Positions 7,117 to 15,075 are shown, counted from the first letter of the stretch. The stretch: 30,569 nucleotides of DNA from Lutibacter sp. (GCF_021647475.1 NZ_JAKIUR010000037.1:1-30569); one strand, 5' to 3'. The notes: generated by a model from the sequence alone, not told the origin. A program made the numbers and translations.

Positions 7117-7725
7117 TTATTTATTTTCAGCATAAAGTTTTTCAACATAATTCCAGTTAATTACATTAAAAAATGCATTAATATATTCTGGTCTTCTGTT
7201 TTGGTATTTTAAATAATAAGCGTGTTCCCAAACATCTAAAGTTAAAATTGGAAAACCTCCACAGCCAATACCTGGTGTCATTGGGTTATCTTGATTAGGC
7301 GTTGAACAAATTTCAACTTTTCCACCTTTATGAACACAAAGCCAAGCCCAACCAGAACCAAATCTAGTAGCTGCTGCTTTAGCAAAAGCATCTTTAAAAG
7401 CGTCAACAGAACCAAATTCAGCAACTATTGCATCTTTTAATTCGCCAGATAAATATCCTTTTCCTTCAGGATTCATTACATTCCAAAATAAATGATGGTT
7501 GTAATAACCTCCACCGTTATTTCTAACAGCAGTATTGTTTGGATCTAAATTAGTTAAAATGTCTTCTATAGATTTAGTATCTAAATCTGTTCCAGCAATA
7601 GCTTTATTTAAATTATTTGTGTAGCCTACGTGGTGTTTTGTGCTATGAATTTCCATAGTTCTAGCATCAATATATGGTTCTAACGCATCAAAAGCGTATG
7701 GTAATTTTGGTAATTCGAAAGCCAT
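7117..7725 (-). CDS. sodA: Superoxide dismutase, Fe/Mn family (Mn-type signature)
   Basis: It converts superoxide to hydrogen peroxide and oxygen in the cytoplasm; there is no signal peptide. The 202-residue length is typical. Metal ligands are H27 (EIHSTKHH), H77 (YYNHHLFW), D164 and H168 (LTLDVWEHAYY). Q135 in STPNQDNPM is at the position of the active-site glutamine of Mn enzymes (E. coli SodA Q146), and G73 precedes YYNH as in Mn forms, so manganese or cambialistic use is more likely than strict iron. One departure is YYNH where Mn enzymes usually have H.NH. It is a single gene with its own -7 element (7759-7766) and the shared terminator at 7060-7090. fbp lies upstream on the same strand, 104 bp away. 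Confidence 0.93.
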   Translation of the reverse strand: MAFELPKLPYAFDALEPYIDARTMEIHSTKHHVGYTNNLNKAIAGTDLDTKSIEDILTNLDPNNTAVRNNGGGYYNHHLFWNVMNPEGKGYLSGELKDAIVAEFGSVDAFKDAFAKAAATRFGSGWAWLCVHKGGKVEICSTPNQDNPMTPGIGCGGFPILTLDVWEHAYYLKYQNRRPEYINAFFNVINWNYVEKLYAENK

Positions 7726-7758
7726 AATTATATTTTTTTAGTTTAAAAATTAATATTT

Positions 7759-7766
7759 CAAAGGTA
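7759..7766 (-). promoter_or_regulatory. Bacteroidetes-type -7 element for the superoxide dismutase gene
   Basis: Minus-strand TACCTTTG is an exact match to TAnnTTTG, 33 bp upstream of the start codon. A convincing -33 TTTG is not seen, so this remains a candidate. Confidence 0.5.
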
Positions 7767-7829
7767 GCGAACGAAAACCAATCTTAAAAATCGAATGTTT
7801 TTATAGTTGTATTGGTAAATTTTATTGCT

Positions 7830-8879
7830 TTACTTTTTTTCTGCTAATTCTTCTTCATTATATTTGGCGTCTTCAGGGTATTTAGCCATAAATTCTTCAG
7901 CTTTTAGCACCATTTTTTTACTTCCGCAAAAAAATGGAACACGTTGATGTAATTCTGTGGGTTTAATATTTAAAATACGCTGATATCCATCACTGGCACT
8001 TCCATTTGCTTGTTCAGCTAAAAAAGCCATAGGATTACATTCATACAATAATCGTAGTTTTCCTTTCGGATTTTTAGTGCTTGTTGGGTAAATATAAATA
8101 CCTCCTTTAATCATATTTCTATGAAAATCGGATACTAACGACCCAATATAACGTGAAGTATAAGGTCTGTCTTCTTTTTCTTCTTGGCAATATTTTAAAT
8201 AATCTTTAACTCCCTGAGGGAAATGTACATAATTTCCTTCATTAATAGAATAAATTTTTCCATTTTTAGGAAATTTCATATTTGGATGCGATAAATAAAA
8301 CGAGCCAATTGCTGGGTTTAAAGTAAATCCGTTAACACCATTTCCAGAAGTTAAAACTAGCATAGTTGAAGTTCCATAAACCACGTACCCAGCGGCAACT
8401 TGCTGATTTCCTCGTTGTAAAAAATCCATTTCATCAACGGGAGTTCCTATTGGGGTAACTCTTCTGTAAATAGAAAAAATAGTTCCAACCGATACATTTA
8501 CATCAATATTTGAAGAGCCATCTAGTGGATCCATTAAAACCACATATTTATTTTCATTGGTTTCATGTTTTCCTTTAATAGTAATAAATTCATCTTCTTC
8601 TTCGCTAGCTATTCCACAAACAATTTCACGGTTTATTAGCGTTTCCATAAAAACTTTATTTGCATAAATATCTAGTTTTTGTTGGTGCTCTCCTTGAATA
8701 TTGGTGAATCCTGCTTCACCTAAAATATTAACTAAACCCGCTTTGTTAACCTTATAATTAACCACTTTAGCAGCTAATTTAATAGAACTAATTAAACGTG
8801 TAAACTCTCCTGTAGTGGATTTGTAGTGCTTTTGGTTTTCAATAATAAACTCGCCTAAGGTAAGATGACTGCTTTTCAT
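7830..8879 (-). CDS. fbp: Fructose-1,6-bisphosphatase, class I
   Basis: This enzyme hydrolyses fructose 1,6-bisphosphate to fructose 6-phosphate in gluconeogenesis. The 349 residues include the metal-binding SEEED (92-96) and MDPLDGSSNID (D117, D120), the signature of class I enzymes. They also include YIGSLVSDFHRNMIKGGIYIYP, KGKLRLLYECNPMAFLAEQANG with the catalytic-site region, and the substrate-binding RVPFFCGSK near the C-terminus. Length is slightly above the usual 330 or so because of a charged C-terminal tail. It is the only gene between the superoxide dismutase and the divergent acetyltransferase gene. A near-consensus -7 site (GATATTTG on the minus strand, 8903-8910) lies 23 bp upstream. 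Confidence 0.95.
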   Translation of the reverse strand: MKSSHLTLGEFIIENQKHYKSTTGEFTRLISSIKLAAKVVNYKVNKAGLVNILGEAGFTNIQGEHQQKLDIYANKVFMETLINREIVCGIASEEEDEFITIKGKHETNENKYVVLMDPLDGSSNIDVNVSVGTIFSIYRRVTPIGTPVDEMDFLQRGNQQVAAGYVVYGTSTMLVLTSGNGVNGFTLNPAIGSFYLSHPNMKFPKNGKIYSINEGNYVHFPQGVKDYLKYCQEEKEDRPYTSRYIGSLVSDFHRNMIKGGIYIYPTSTKNPKGKLRLLYECNPMAFLAEQANGSASDGYQRILNIKPTELHQRVPFFCGSKKMVLKAEEFMAKYPEDAKYNEEELAEKK

Positions 8880-8939
8880 ACTACTGCTTAATTTTATTTA
8901 TACAAATATCGGTAAAATATATTTTAAAAAGAGATTTGC

Positions 8940-8960
8940 TTAACCTTTAGTTTTGGTTAA
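8940..8960. promoter_or_regulatory. Dyad TTAACC(9)GGTTAA in the fbp / acetyltransferase intergenic region
   Basis: A 6-bp perfect inverted repeat with a 9-base spacer stands between two divergent genes, where an operator would be expected. It could equally be a chance dyad in AT-rich DNA; no protein can be assigned to it. Confidence 0.3.
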
Positions 8961-9003
8961 AGATTTTTTATTTTAGCAAAACAGGTTATAAAATAAATAG
9001 CAC

Positions 9004-9477
9004 ATGAACTTTATAATTAGAAAAGGTGAAAAAAAAGATATGCCTTCGGTTTTAAAATTAATTAATGAATTAGCAATTTTTGAAAAAGAACCAAAAGCGG
9101 TTGAAGTTTCAATTACAGATTTAGAGAATCACGGTTTTGGAATAGCTCCATTATTTAAAACTTTTGTTGCTGAAAAAAATAAGGAAATTGTGGGAATGGC
9201 GTTATTTTATCCAAGATATTCTACATGGAAAGGGCCAACCATTCATTTAGAAGATTTAATAGTTGCAAAAGAAATGCGAGGTTTAAACATTGGTACTGCA
9301 TTATACAAAAAAGTATTAACCTATGCTTATAAAAAAAATGTACGACGCGTAGAATGGGTAGTTTTAGATTGGAATACACCCGCTATTAATTTTTATAAAA
9401 AATCAGGAGCAATAGTTTTACGTGATTGGGATACCGCACAAATAACCAGAAAAGAAATAGCAAACTATTTAAAATAA
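9004..9477 (+). CDS. GNAT N-acetyltransferase, diamine/spermidine acetyltransferase-like
   Basis: This 157-residue cytoplasmic GNAT protein transfers acetyl from acetyl-CoA to an amine. The fold markers are the N-terminal FIIRKGEKKDMPSVLKLINELA, strand 4 with IHLEDLIVAKEMRG, and the CoA pyrophosphate loop RGLNIGTALYK (about 97-107). WVVLDWNTPAINFYKKSGA then resembles the R.VLDWN..a..FY...GA block of spermidine/spermine acetyltransferases. The natural amine is not deducible. It is the first gene of a plus-strand run: only 3 bp separate its stop from the aspartate kinase start, so the two are almost certainly cotranscribed. This order (fbp, divergent GNAT, aspartate kinase, OlsF-like gene) looks like a stable flavobacterial neighbourhood from memory. 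Confidence 0.88.
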   Translation: MNFIIRKGEKKDMPSVLKLINELAIFEKEPKAVEVSITDLENHGFGIAPLFKTFVAEKNKEIVGMALFYPRYSTWKGPTIHLEDLIVAKEMRGLNIGTALYKKVLTYAYKKNVRRVEWVVLDWNTPAINFYKKSGAIVLRDWDTAQITRKEIANYLK

Positions 9478-9480
9478 ATA

Positions 9481-10728
9481 ATGAAAGTATTTAAGTTTGG
9501 AGGTGCATCGGTAAAAGATGCAGAAAGCATAAAAAATGTTGCTAGAGTTTTAAAGCATGAAGGGTTTAAAAACACTATAGTTGTTATATCTGCAATGGGA
9601 AAAATGACTAATGCCTTTGAAAAAATTGTTAATTCGTACGTTCAAAAATCACCAGAAATTTCTATTGATATTGACAATGTTAGAAACTTCCACCTTCAAA
9701 TAGTTGACAATTTATTTAAAGATAAATCACACAATATATTTACTGAAATTGAAATTTTATTTGGACAATTAGGCACGTTTTTAATTCAGAATAAATCTAA
9801 TAATTATAATTTTATTTACGATCAAATTGTTGGTTTTGGAGAGCTTTTATCTACTAAAATTATAAGTGCTTACTTAAATAATAACACTATTAAAAACACT
9901 TGGATAGATGTTAGAGATTTTATTAAAACCAATTCATTTTATAGAGATGCAAAAGTAGATTGGAAAAAAACGCAACAAAATATTCAGCAATTAAAATCGG
10001 ATACATTAATAATTACTCAAGGTTTTTTAGGTTCAGATAAAGAGAATAAAACAACAACGCTTGGTCGTGAAGGTTCCGATTTTTCAGCAGCTATTTTTGC
10101 TTTTTGTTTAAATGCAAAAAGCGTAACTATATGGAAAGATGTTCCTGGAGTTTTAAATGCTGATCCTCGTTTTTTTAAAAACACCCAATTATTAAATCAT
10201 ATTTCCTATAATGAAGCTATTGAAATGGCATTTTATGGAGCATCGGTAATACATCCAAAAACATTAAAACCTCTAGAAAATAAAAATATTCCATTAAATG
10301 TCAGGTCATTTTATGAATTGGTAAATAAAGGAACTACTGTTTCAAAAGGAATTGATTTAAAGCCAGAAATAGCTTGTTATATTTTAAAGAAAAATCAAAT
10401 TTTGGTAGCTATTTCAGCAAAAGATTTTTCGTTTATGGTTGAAGAAAACTTAAGCGATATTTTTAAAAAAATGCACGAATTTAAATTAAAAGTTAATTTA
10501 ATTCAAAATTCAGCTTTAAGCTTTTCAGTTTGTATTGAAGATAAATTTAATACATTCCAATTATTTTTAAATGAACTAAATTTAAAATATAAAGTAAGTT
10601 ATACAGCTAAGGTTGTGCTATATACTATAAGGCATTCAAACAGGCAAGCTGTTAAATCTATTGAAAAAAAAGGAAAACTTTTACTGAAACAATCAACAAA
10701 AGGAACCGTTCAACTTATTATGCAATAA
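9481..10728 (+). CDS. lysC: Aspartate kinase (monofunctional)
   Basis: It phosphorylates aspartate to 4-phosphoaspartate, the first step to lysine, threonine, methionine and diaminopimelate. The kinase domain opens with MKVFKFGGASVKDA (K5FGG, ATP/aspartate binding), continues with VVISAMGKMTN (about 34-44) and ITQGFLGSD, then TLGREGSDFSAA and WKDVPGVLNADPR, and closes with AIEMAFYGASVIHPKTL. Residues from about 300 onward form an ACT-type regulatory region, so feedback control is plausible. At 415 residues it is a little short of the 440-450 of E. coli LysC, and has no homoserine dehydrogenase domain. It begins 3 bp after the GNAT gene. Several paralogous aspartate kinases often occur in these genomes, so the symbol lysC is a family name here. 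Confidence 0.9.
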   Translation: MKVFKFGGASVKDAESIKNVARVLKHEGFKNTIVVISAMGKMTNAFEKIVNSYVQKSPEISIDIDNVRNFHLQIVDNLFKDKSHNIFTEIEILFGQLGTFLIQNKSNNYNFIYDQIVGFGELLSTKIISAYLNNNTIKNTWIDVRDFIKTNSFYRDAKVDWKKTQQNIQQLKSDTLIITQGFLGSDKENKTTTLGREGSDFSAAIFAFCLNAKSVTIWKDVPGVLNADPRFFKNTQLLNHISYNEAIEMAFYGASVIHPKTLKPLENKNIPLNVRSFYELVNKGTTVSKGIDLKPEIACYILKKNQILVAISAKDFSFMVEENLSDIFKKMHEFKLKVNLIQNSALSFSVCIEDKFNTFQLFLNELNLKYKVSYTAKVVLYTIRHSNRQAVKSIEKKGKLLLKQSTKGTVQLIMQ

Positions 10729-10735
10729 TTTTATG

Positions 10736-10743
10736 TATTTTTG
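10736..10743 (+). promoter_or_regulatory. Possible -7 element before the OlsF-like gene
   Basis: TATTTTTG fits TAnnTTTG exactly and lies 24 bp before the ATG at 10768, in the 39-bp gap after the aspartate kinase gene. It could give the downstream gene its own start point in addition to readthrough. No clear -33 box is visible. Confidence 0.35.
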
Positions 10744-10767
10744 TTTTTCTAGTTAATTTTTTAATGA

Positions 10768-12618
10768 ATGAGTTTAATTACAGCTAAAGAAGTTGCAAAG
10801 GCTACAAACCTTAACAAATATGGATTTTTTGGCACCTTTTTAGGTTGGATACTACTAAAAATACTTAGAATTTCAACTATAAATAAAATCTACAATAAAC
10901 ATAAACATCTAAAAGGCGAAGAATTTTTTTCTGAGTTGTTAGATGATTTACAAATTAAATTTGAAATTCCGGAAGAAGATTTAAAACGAATACCTAAAAC
11001 CGGTGCTTTTATAACCGTTTCTAATCATCCTTTAGGCGGCATTGATGGTATTTTATTGCTAAAATTACTTATTGAAAAAAGACCAGATTATAAAATAATT
11101 GCTAACTTTTTATTACACAAAATTGAGCCTATAAAACCATTTGTTTTACCTGTAAATCCGTTTGAAGATCATAAAGAAAGTAAATCAAGCATATCGGGAT
11201 TAAAAAGTGCCTTTGCACATTTAAATAATGGATTTCCATTAGGAATATTTCCTGCCGGAGAAGTTTCAACCTATAAAGATGGAAAATTAATTGTAGATAA
11301 ACCTTGGGAAGAAGGTGCAATTAAATTAATTCAAAAAGCCAAAGTACCGGTAATTCCCATCTATTTTCATGCAAAAAATAGCAGATTTTTTTATTTTTTA
11401 TCAAAATTAAATAACAAGTTACGTACTGCAAAATTACCATCAGAATTACTTTCTCAAAAAGAACGAATAATTAAAGTACGAATTGGAAAACCAATTTTAG
11501 TAAAAGCTCAGGAAGAGTATTCTAACACTCAAGATTTTTGCGATTTTATTCGCCGAAAAACTTATATGTTAGCAAATCCGTTTGAAAAAGAAGTAAAAAA
11601 TTTAGTTGCAAATTCATTAAAACGTTCTAAAAAACAACGACATCCAAAAGAGGTGGTTTGTCAAAAAAATATAGATAAAATTTTAAAAGAAGTTAATGAT
11701 TTAAGAAATGACGGCGGATGCTTACTTAAAAGTAAAAATTATGAAGTCTTTTTTGCGGCAAGTGAAAAAATACCAAACATCAAGTTTGAAATTGGGCGTT
11801 TACGTGAAATAACCTTTAGAGAAGTAGGCGAAGGCACAAATGAATCTATAGATTTAGACGTTTTTGATGGTTATTATCATCATTTATTTTTATGGGATAA
11901 TGCATCTAAAAAATTAGTTGGTGCTTACCGAATGGGATTAGGAAAAGGAATTTATAAAAAATATGGAATTGAAGGGTTTTATGTTCAAACCTTATTTAAA
12001 TTTGAGCCTGAATTATATACCATGATGGAAAATTCTATTGAAATGGGGCGGGCTTTTATCATTAAAGAATATCAACAAAAACCAATGCCTTTATTTTTAT
12101 TATGGAAAGGAATTGTGCACGTTACCTTACGTTATCCAGAATACAAATATTTAATAGGTGGAGTTAGTATTAGTAATAAATTTTCAAACTTTTCAAAATC
12201 ATTAATGATTCAATTTATGAAATCTCATTATTATGATCCGTATGTTGCACAATATATTCATCCAAAACAAGAATATAAGGTTAAGTTAAAAGATGCAGAT
12301 AAAGATTTTGTTTTTGATGCTACTCAAGCTGATATGAATAAATTTGACAAATTTATTGATGAAATTGAACCAGGAGCTTTACGAATTCCTGTTTTAATAA
12401 AAAAATATGTGAAACAAAACGCAAGATTAGTAGCTTTTAATGTAGATCCAAAATTTAATAATGCTATTGATGGCTTAATGTATATTAGAATTTCAGACAT
12501 ACCAGAAAGTACCGTAAAACCAGTTATGGAGGAATTTCAAGCACAATTAGAAAGTAACAGCGATGTTAGTAATAATGAAAATGAAGTAGAAGAAAAACCT
12601 CCTACTTCAAAAGGTTAA
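10768..12618 (+). CDS. OlsF-like bifunctional acyltransferase (PlsC domain + GNAT-type N-acyltransferase domain)
   Basis: Two acyltransferase domains are fused in 616 residues. The first (about 70-270) is a PlsC-type O-acyltransferase with SNHPLGGIDG, where H87 and the D at 93 form the HxxxxxD catalytic pair; FPAGEVS and the later VIPIYFHAKN match the other PlsC blocks. The second (about 290-530) resembles the OlsB/hemolysin-type N-acyltransferases, with FEIGRLREITFREVGEG, LVGAYRMG and IEMGRAFIIKEYQ. This order is that of OlsF, which makes ornithine lipids in Serratia and Flavobacterium, and it corresponds to the separate GlsB/GlsA pair that makes glycine lipids in Bacteroides. The product is therefore probably a membrane aminolipid; whether ornithine or glycine is used cannot be told from sequence. 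A hydrophilic acidic tail (about 590-616) is unusual-looking. It ends 1 bp from the convergent TM2 gene. Confidence 0.82.
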   Translation: MSLITAKEVAKATNLNKYGFFGTFLGWILLKILRISTINKIYNKHKHLKGEEFFSELLDDLQIKFEIPEEDLKRIPKTGAFITVSNHPLGGIDGILLLKLLIEKRPDYKIIANFLLHKIEPIKPFVLPVNPFEDHKESKSSISGLKSAFAHLNNGFPLGIFPAGEVSTYKDGKLIVDKPWEEGAIKLIQKAKVPVIPIYFHAKNSRFFYFLSKLNNKLRTAKLPSELLSQKERIIKVRIGKPILVKAQEEYSNTQDFCDFIRRKTYMLANPFEKEVKNLVANSLKRSKKQRHPKEVVCQKNIDKILKEVNDLRNDGGCLLKSKNYEVFFAASEKIPNIKFEIGRLREITFREVGEGTNESIDLDVFDGYYHHLFLWDNASKKLVGAYRMGLGKGIYKKYGIEGFYVQTLFKFEPELYTMMENSIEMGRAFIIKEYQQKPMPLFLLWKGIVHVTLRYPEYKYLIGGVSISNKFSNFSKSLMIQFMKSHYYDPYVAQYIHPKQEYKVKLKDADKDFVFDATQADMNKFDKFIDEIEPGALRIPVLIKKYVKQNARLVAFNVDPKFNNAIDGLMYIRISDIPESTVKPVMEEFQAQLESNSDVSNNENEVEEKPPTSKG

Positions 12619-12619
12619 A

Positions 12620-12895
12620 TTAAAACCAGTGTTTTTCATTTACTTGATAAGTTTCAATAAACTCTTCATCAGATTTTGTTAAATAGATAATTCCTTCAAT
12701 AAATGGAATTATGGTTAAAACTCCGCAACTAACTATTGAAATAATTATTTGAATAATACCTTCTTTGGTATAGCCCAAAATAAATTTATGAACTCCTAAA
12801 CTACCAATTACAATTGCCAATATACCAGCAAGAACTCGTTTGCTTTCTTGTTTTTGAGCAGGCATTTTATTCCCGCTTTCATCTATAATATCCAT
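12620..12895 (-). CDS. TM2 domain-containing membrane protein
   Basis: This is a 91-residue inner-membrane protein. A short polar N-terminus is followed by two hydrophobic helices (about 20-38 and 46-70) joined by the TM2 signature GVHKFILGYTKEGIIQ, where the glycine-rich turn and the charged loop are characteristic. The ending is IYLTKSDEEFIETY. The function of TM2 proteins in bacteria is not established. The start ATG (12893-12895) is preceded by an exact -7 element at 12916-12923. The stop lies only 1 bp from the stop of the convergent OlsF-like gene, leaving no room for a terminator. Confidence 0.88.
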   Translation of the reverse strand: MDIIDESGNKMPAQKQESKRVLAGILAIVIGSLGVHKFILGYTKEGIIQIIISIVSCGVLTIIPFIEGIIYLTKSDEEFIETYQVNEKHWF

Positions 12896-12915
12896 AGGAT
12901 TAATTTTTTGTTTTT

Positions 12916-12923
12916 CAAATGTA
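12916..12923 (-). promoter_or_regulatory. Bacteroidetes-type -7 element for the TM2 gene
   Basis: Minus-strand TACATTTG is an exact match to TAnnTTTG, 20 bp before the start codon. The expected -33 region falls in the remnant of the VOC gene and shows no clear TTTG. Confidence 0.45.
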
Positions 12924-12928
12924 AATAA

Positions 12929-13229
12929 TTAATTTAATAATGCAGTATTTTTTGGTCTCCAAAGTTCAATTTTATTTCTTTTAAGATCTAAAATTAAAGC
13001 AAATTTCCCATAATTATATTCTTCACTATTGCTTATAATACTTGAGCTCGATATAAGGATTTAGTTGTTCAAAACGCTATTCTCGATACAATTTTCTATT
13101 GAAAATTACTCGAATTGACGTAATTTGCTTACATCGAACTCAGGTTACAATGGTAACTTCTTCTTTTTTTAATTCAGTTGAATTTTTAGTTTTAAAAAAT
13201 AAGCTACCTATTTCTGTTAATTTAGCATA
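12929..13229 (-). pseudogene. Broken VOC (glyoxalase-like) gene carrying a family 1 repeat
   Basis: Two short remnants on the minus strand share a family. The upstream one (about 13150-13229) reads TEYAKLTEIGSLFFKTKNSTELKK, the first strand of a typical VOC domain. It then runs into foreign sequence and a TGA at 13140-13142, and has no usable ATG. The downstream one (12929-13036) reads EEYNYGKFALILDLKRNKIE followed by LWRPKN and a TAA stop: the usual end of the same domain, with the conserved metal-ligand glutamate in NKIELW. Roughly 75-80 internal residues are missing and replaced by repeat sequence at 13041-13146. This explains the 335-bp gap between the TM2 and dehydrogenase genes. The assignment rests on recognising both ends without alignment. 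Confidence 0.7.
13041..13146. repeat. Family 1-related repeat, copy D, inside the VOC remnant
   Basis: This block shares with copy A the stretches ATTCTCGATACAATTTT, GAAAATTACTCGAATTGACG (a variant) and a 21-base identity at 13120-13140 versus 3099-3119 (starting GTAATTTGCTTACATCG). It lacks the TGTGCATT ends. CTCGATAT and ATTCTCGATAC-like arms flank a loop as in the other copies. Confidence 0.6.
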
Positions 13230-13230
13230 C

Positions 13231-14196
13231 TCAGTTATGGGCTTTTTTTGACTTTTTTGAAAAGAATTTTTCTTCAACTTTAGCCACAATAGTTTGTGCT
13301 AATTTTATTTTTGATTCTACAGTCCAACCTGCAATATGAGGAGTTAATAATGTTTTATCAGAATTAATCAAATAACTAAATGCTTCAGGTAACTTTTCAT
13401 TTTCAAATAAATTTTCAAAAGATAGTTTTTCATATTCTAATACATCTAAACAAGCACCTAAAATTTTATTTTTTTTTAAAGCTTCTACTAAATCATCCGT
13501 TACCACAGCCGATCCTCTAGCTGTATTTATAAGGTAAAAAGGGTTTTTAAAATTATTGATAAATTTAGTATTTATCATGTTATGCGACAGTGTATTAAAA
13601 GATGTGTGTAAGCTTAAAACATCCGTTTTTTCTTGTAGCTTTTCTAAAGTAACTTGTTTACAATTTTCATCACTAACGTCATCTAAAATATCATAACAAA
13701 TTACATTTACATCAAAACCTTTTAATTTTTTAGCAAAGGATTTTCCCATATTTCCATAACCGATAATTCCTATGGTTTTACCTTCTAATTCTAAACCACG
13801 ATTATCTTCTCGTAGCCATTTTCCATTTCTAATTTCTAAATCTGCCTTTTTTAAATTATTAAAAAGTGATAAAATCATTCCTAAAGCCTGTTCGCCAACA
13901 GCATTTCTATTGCCTTCAGGTGCTGAAATTAGTTCAATTTTTTTCTGTTTAGCGTAATTTACATCAATACTTTCTAATCCTGCTCCAACACGGGCAATAA
14001 ATTTTAAGTTGGTTGCTTTATCAATAAATTGTTTATCTATATTAAATCTGCTTCTAATTACAATTCCTTGATATTGTTTAATTTTTGTTTCAATCTGGAT
14101 TTTGTTTGAAGTGTAATCTTCTTCACAAACACAACCTAAATTTTCTAATTCTGTTTTTAGTAAAGGATGGTTTTTGTCGGCAAGTAAAACTTTCAT
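13231..14196 (-). CDS. D-2-hydroxyacid dehydrogenase (phosphoglycerate dehydrogenase-like)
   Basis: This 321-residue NAD(P)-dependent oxidoreductase interconverts a 2-oxoacid and the D-2-hydroxyacid. The Rossmann fingerprint is IGIIGYGNMG (G146, G148, G151). Catalytic residues fit the family: R227 in NTARGSA, E256 in LDVLEYE, and H287 in TPHIAGWT. The substrate-binding N-terminal part has VIRSRFNID and ARVGAGLESID. It has no C-terminal ACT domain, so it is shorter than allosteric SerA enzymes. It follows panB by 4 bp on the same strand and is surely cotranscribed. The substrate may be 3-phosphoglycerate (serine synthesis) or another oxoacid such as the ketopantoate made by its neighbour. It has a lysine-rich tail. 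Confidence 0.85.
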   Translation of the reverse strand: MKVLLADKNHPLLKTELENLGCVCEEDYTSNKIQIETKIKQYQGIVIRSRFNIDKQFIDKATNLKFIARVGAGLESIDVNYAKQKKIELISAPEGNRNAVGEQALGMILSLFNNLKKADLEIRNGKWLREDNRGLELEGKTIGIIGYGNMGKSFAKKLKGFDVNVICYDILDDVSDENCKQVTLEKLQEKTDVLSLHTSFNTLSHNMINTKFINNFKNPFYLINTARGSAVVTDDLVEALKKNKILGACLDVLEYEKLSFENLFENEKLPEAFSYLINSDKTLLTPHIAGWTVESKIKLAQTIVAKVEEKFFSKKSKKAHN

Positions 14197-14200
14197 TTAA

Positions 14201-15019
14201 TTAATATTGTTCGTTTTCATTTGGAAAATCTTTATTTTTAACATCGGAGATGTAATTTTTAAATGCAGAAGACATTTCAGTATATAAATCGGCATATCTT
14301 CTTAAAAATCGGGGACTAAATTCGTGAGTCATTCCTAGCATATCATGCATAACAAGCACTTGACCATCAACGCCATTTCCAGCACCAATACCAATAACTG
14401 GAATTGAAATACTTTCGGCTACTTCCTTTGCTAATTTTGCAGGAACTTTTTCTAAAACTAAAGCAAAACAACCTAATTGTTCTAATAATTTTGCATCTTC
14501 TTTTAGTTTTTCGGCTTCTTGTTTTTCTTTTGCTCTAACAGTATAAGTTCCAAATTTATAAATGGATTGTGGGGTTAAACCTAAATGTCCCATTACAGGA
14601 ATTCCGGCGGTTAAAATTCTTGAAATAGATTCTCTTATTTCGCTTCCACCTTCTAACTTTACAGAATGAGCTCCTGCTTCTTTCATTATTCTAATAGCAG
14701 AATCTAATGCACTTCTAGAATTTCCTTGATAACTTCCAAAAGGCAAATCTACCACAACTAAACTACGCTTTATTGCCCTAACAACTGAGCTTGCATGGTA
14801 AATCATTTGGTCTAAAGTAATGGGTAAAGTTGTTTCATGACCTGCCATAACGTTAGATGCGGAATCTCCAACTAAAATAATATCAATACCAGCATGGTCA
14901 ACAATTTTTGCCATGGTATAATCATAAGCAGTAAGCATGGCAATTTTTTCACCGTTTTTTTTCATTTCTACCAAACTATTAGTAGTAATTCTTTTATAAT
15001 CGTTTTTAGAAGTGGTCAT
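14201..15019 (-). CDS. panB: 3-methyl-2-oxobutanoate hydroxymethyltransferase (ketopantoate hydroxymethyltransferase)
   Basis: It adds a hydroxymethyl group from 5,10-methylene-tetrahydrofolate to 3-methyl-2-oxobutanoate, giving ketopantoate for pantothenate and CoA synthesis. The 272-residue length is normal. Family blocks are IAMLTAYDYTMAKIVDHAGIDIILVGDSASNV (the DS in VGDSAS binds Mg), LPFGSYQGN, VKLEGG, IPVMGHLGLTPQS, and IPVIGIGAGNGVDGQVLVMHDMLG near 205-228. It heads a two-gene unit with the dehydrogenase 4 bp downstream. The upstream 104-bp region is shared with a divergent histidine kinase gene, and contains a -7 element for each direction. No panC, panD or panE is present nearby. Confidence 0.95.
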   Translation of the reverse strand: MTTSKNDYKRITTNSLVEMKKNGEKIAMLTAYDYTMAKIVDHAGIDIILVGDSASNVMAGHETTLPITLDQMIYHASSVVRAIKRSLVVVDLPFGSYQGNSRSALDSAIRIMKEAGAHSVKLEGGSEIRESISRILTAGIPVMGHLGLTPQSIYKFGTYTVRAKEKQEAEKLKEDAKLLEQLGCFALVLEKVPAKLAKEVAESISIPVIGIGAGNGVDGQVLVMHDMLGMTHEFSPRFLRRYADLYTEMSSAFKNYISDVKNKDFPNENEQY

Positions 15020-15044
15020 GATTTTAATATTTTGTCATAAAAAA

Positions 15045-15052
15045 CAAATGTA
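15045..15052 (-). promoter_or_regulatory. Bacteroidetes-type -7 element for panB
   Basis: Minus-strand TACATTTG matches TAnnTTTG exactly, 25 bp before the panB start. About 20 bp upstream is a weak TATTG in place of the TTTG -33 box. Confidence 0.5.
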
Positions 15053-15075
15053 ATCAAAAATCAGCAATGCAATAT

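Noticed and set aside
10764..10767. Alternative upstream ATG for the OlsF-like gene
   Set aside because: The ATG at 10764-10766 is in another frame that stops within eight codons; the ATG at 10768 opens the full reading frame.
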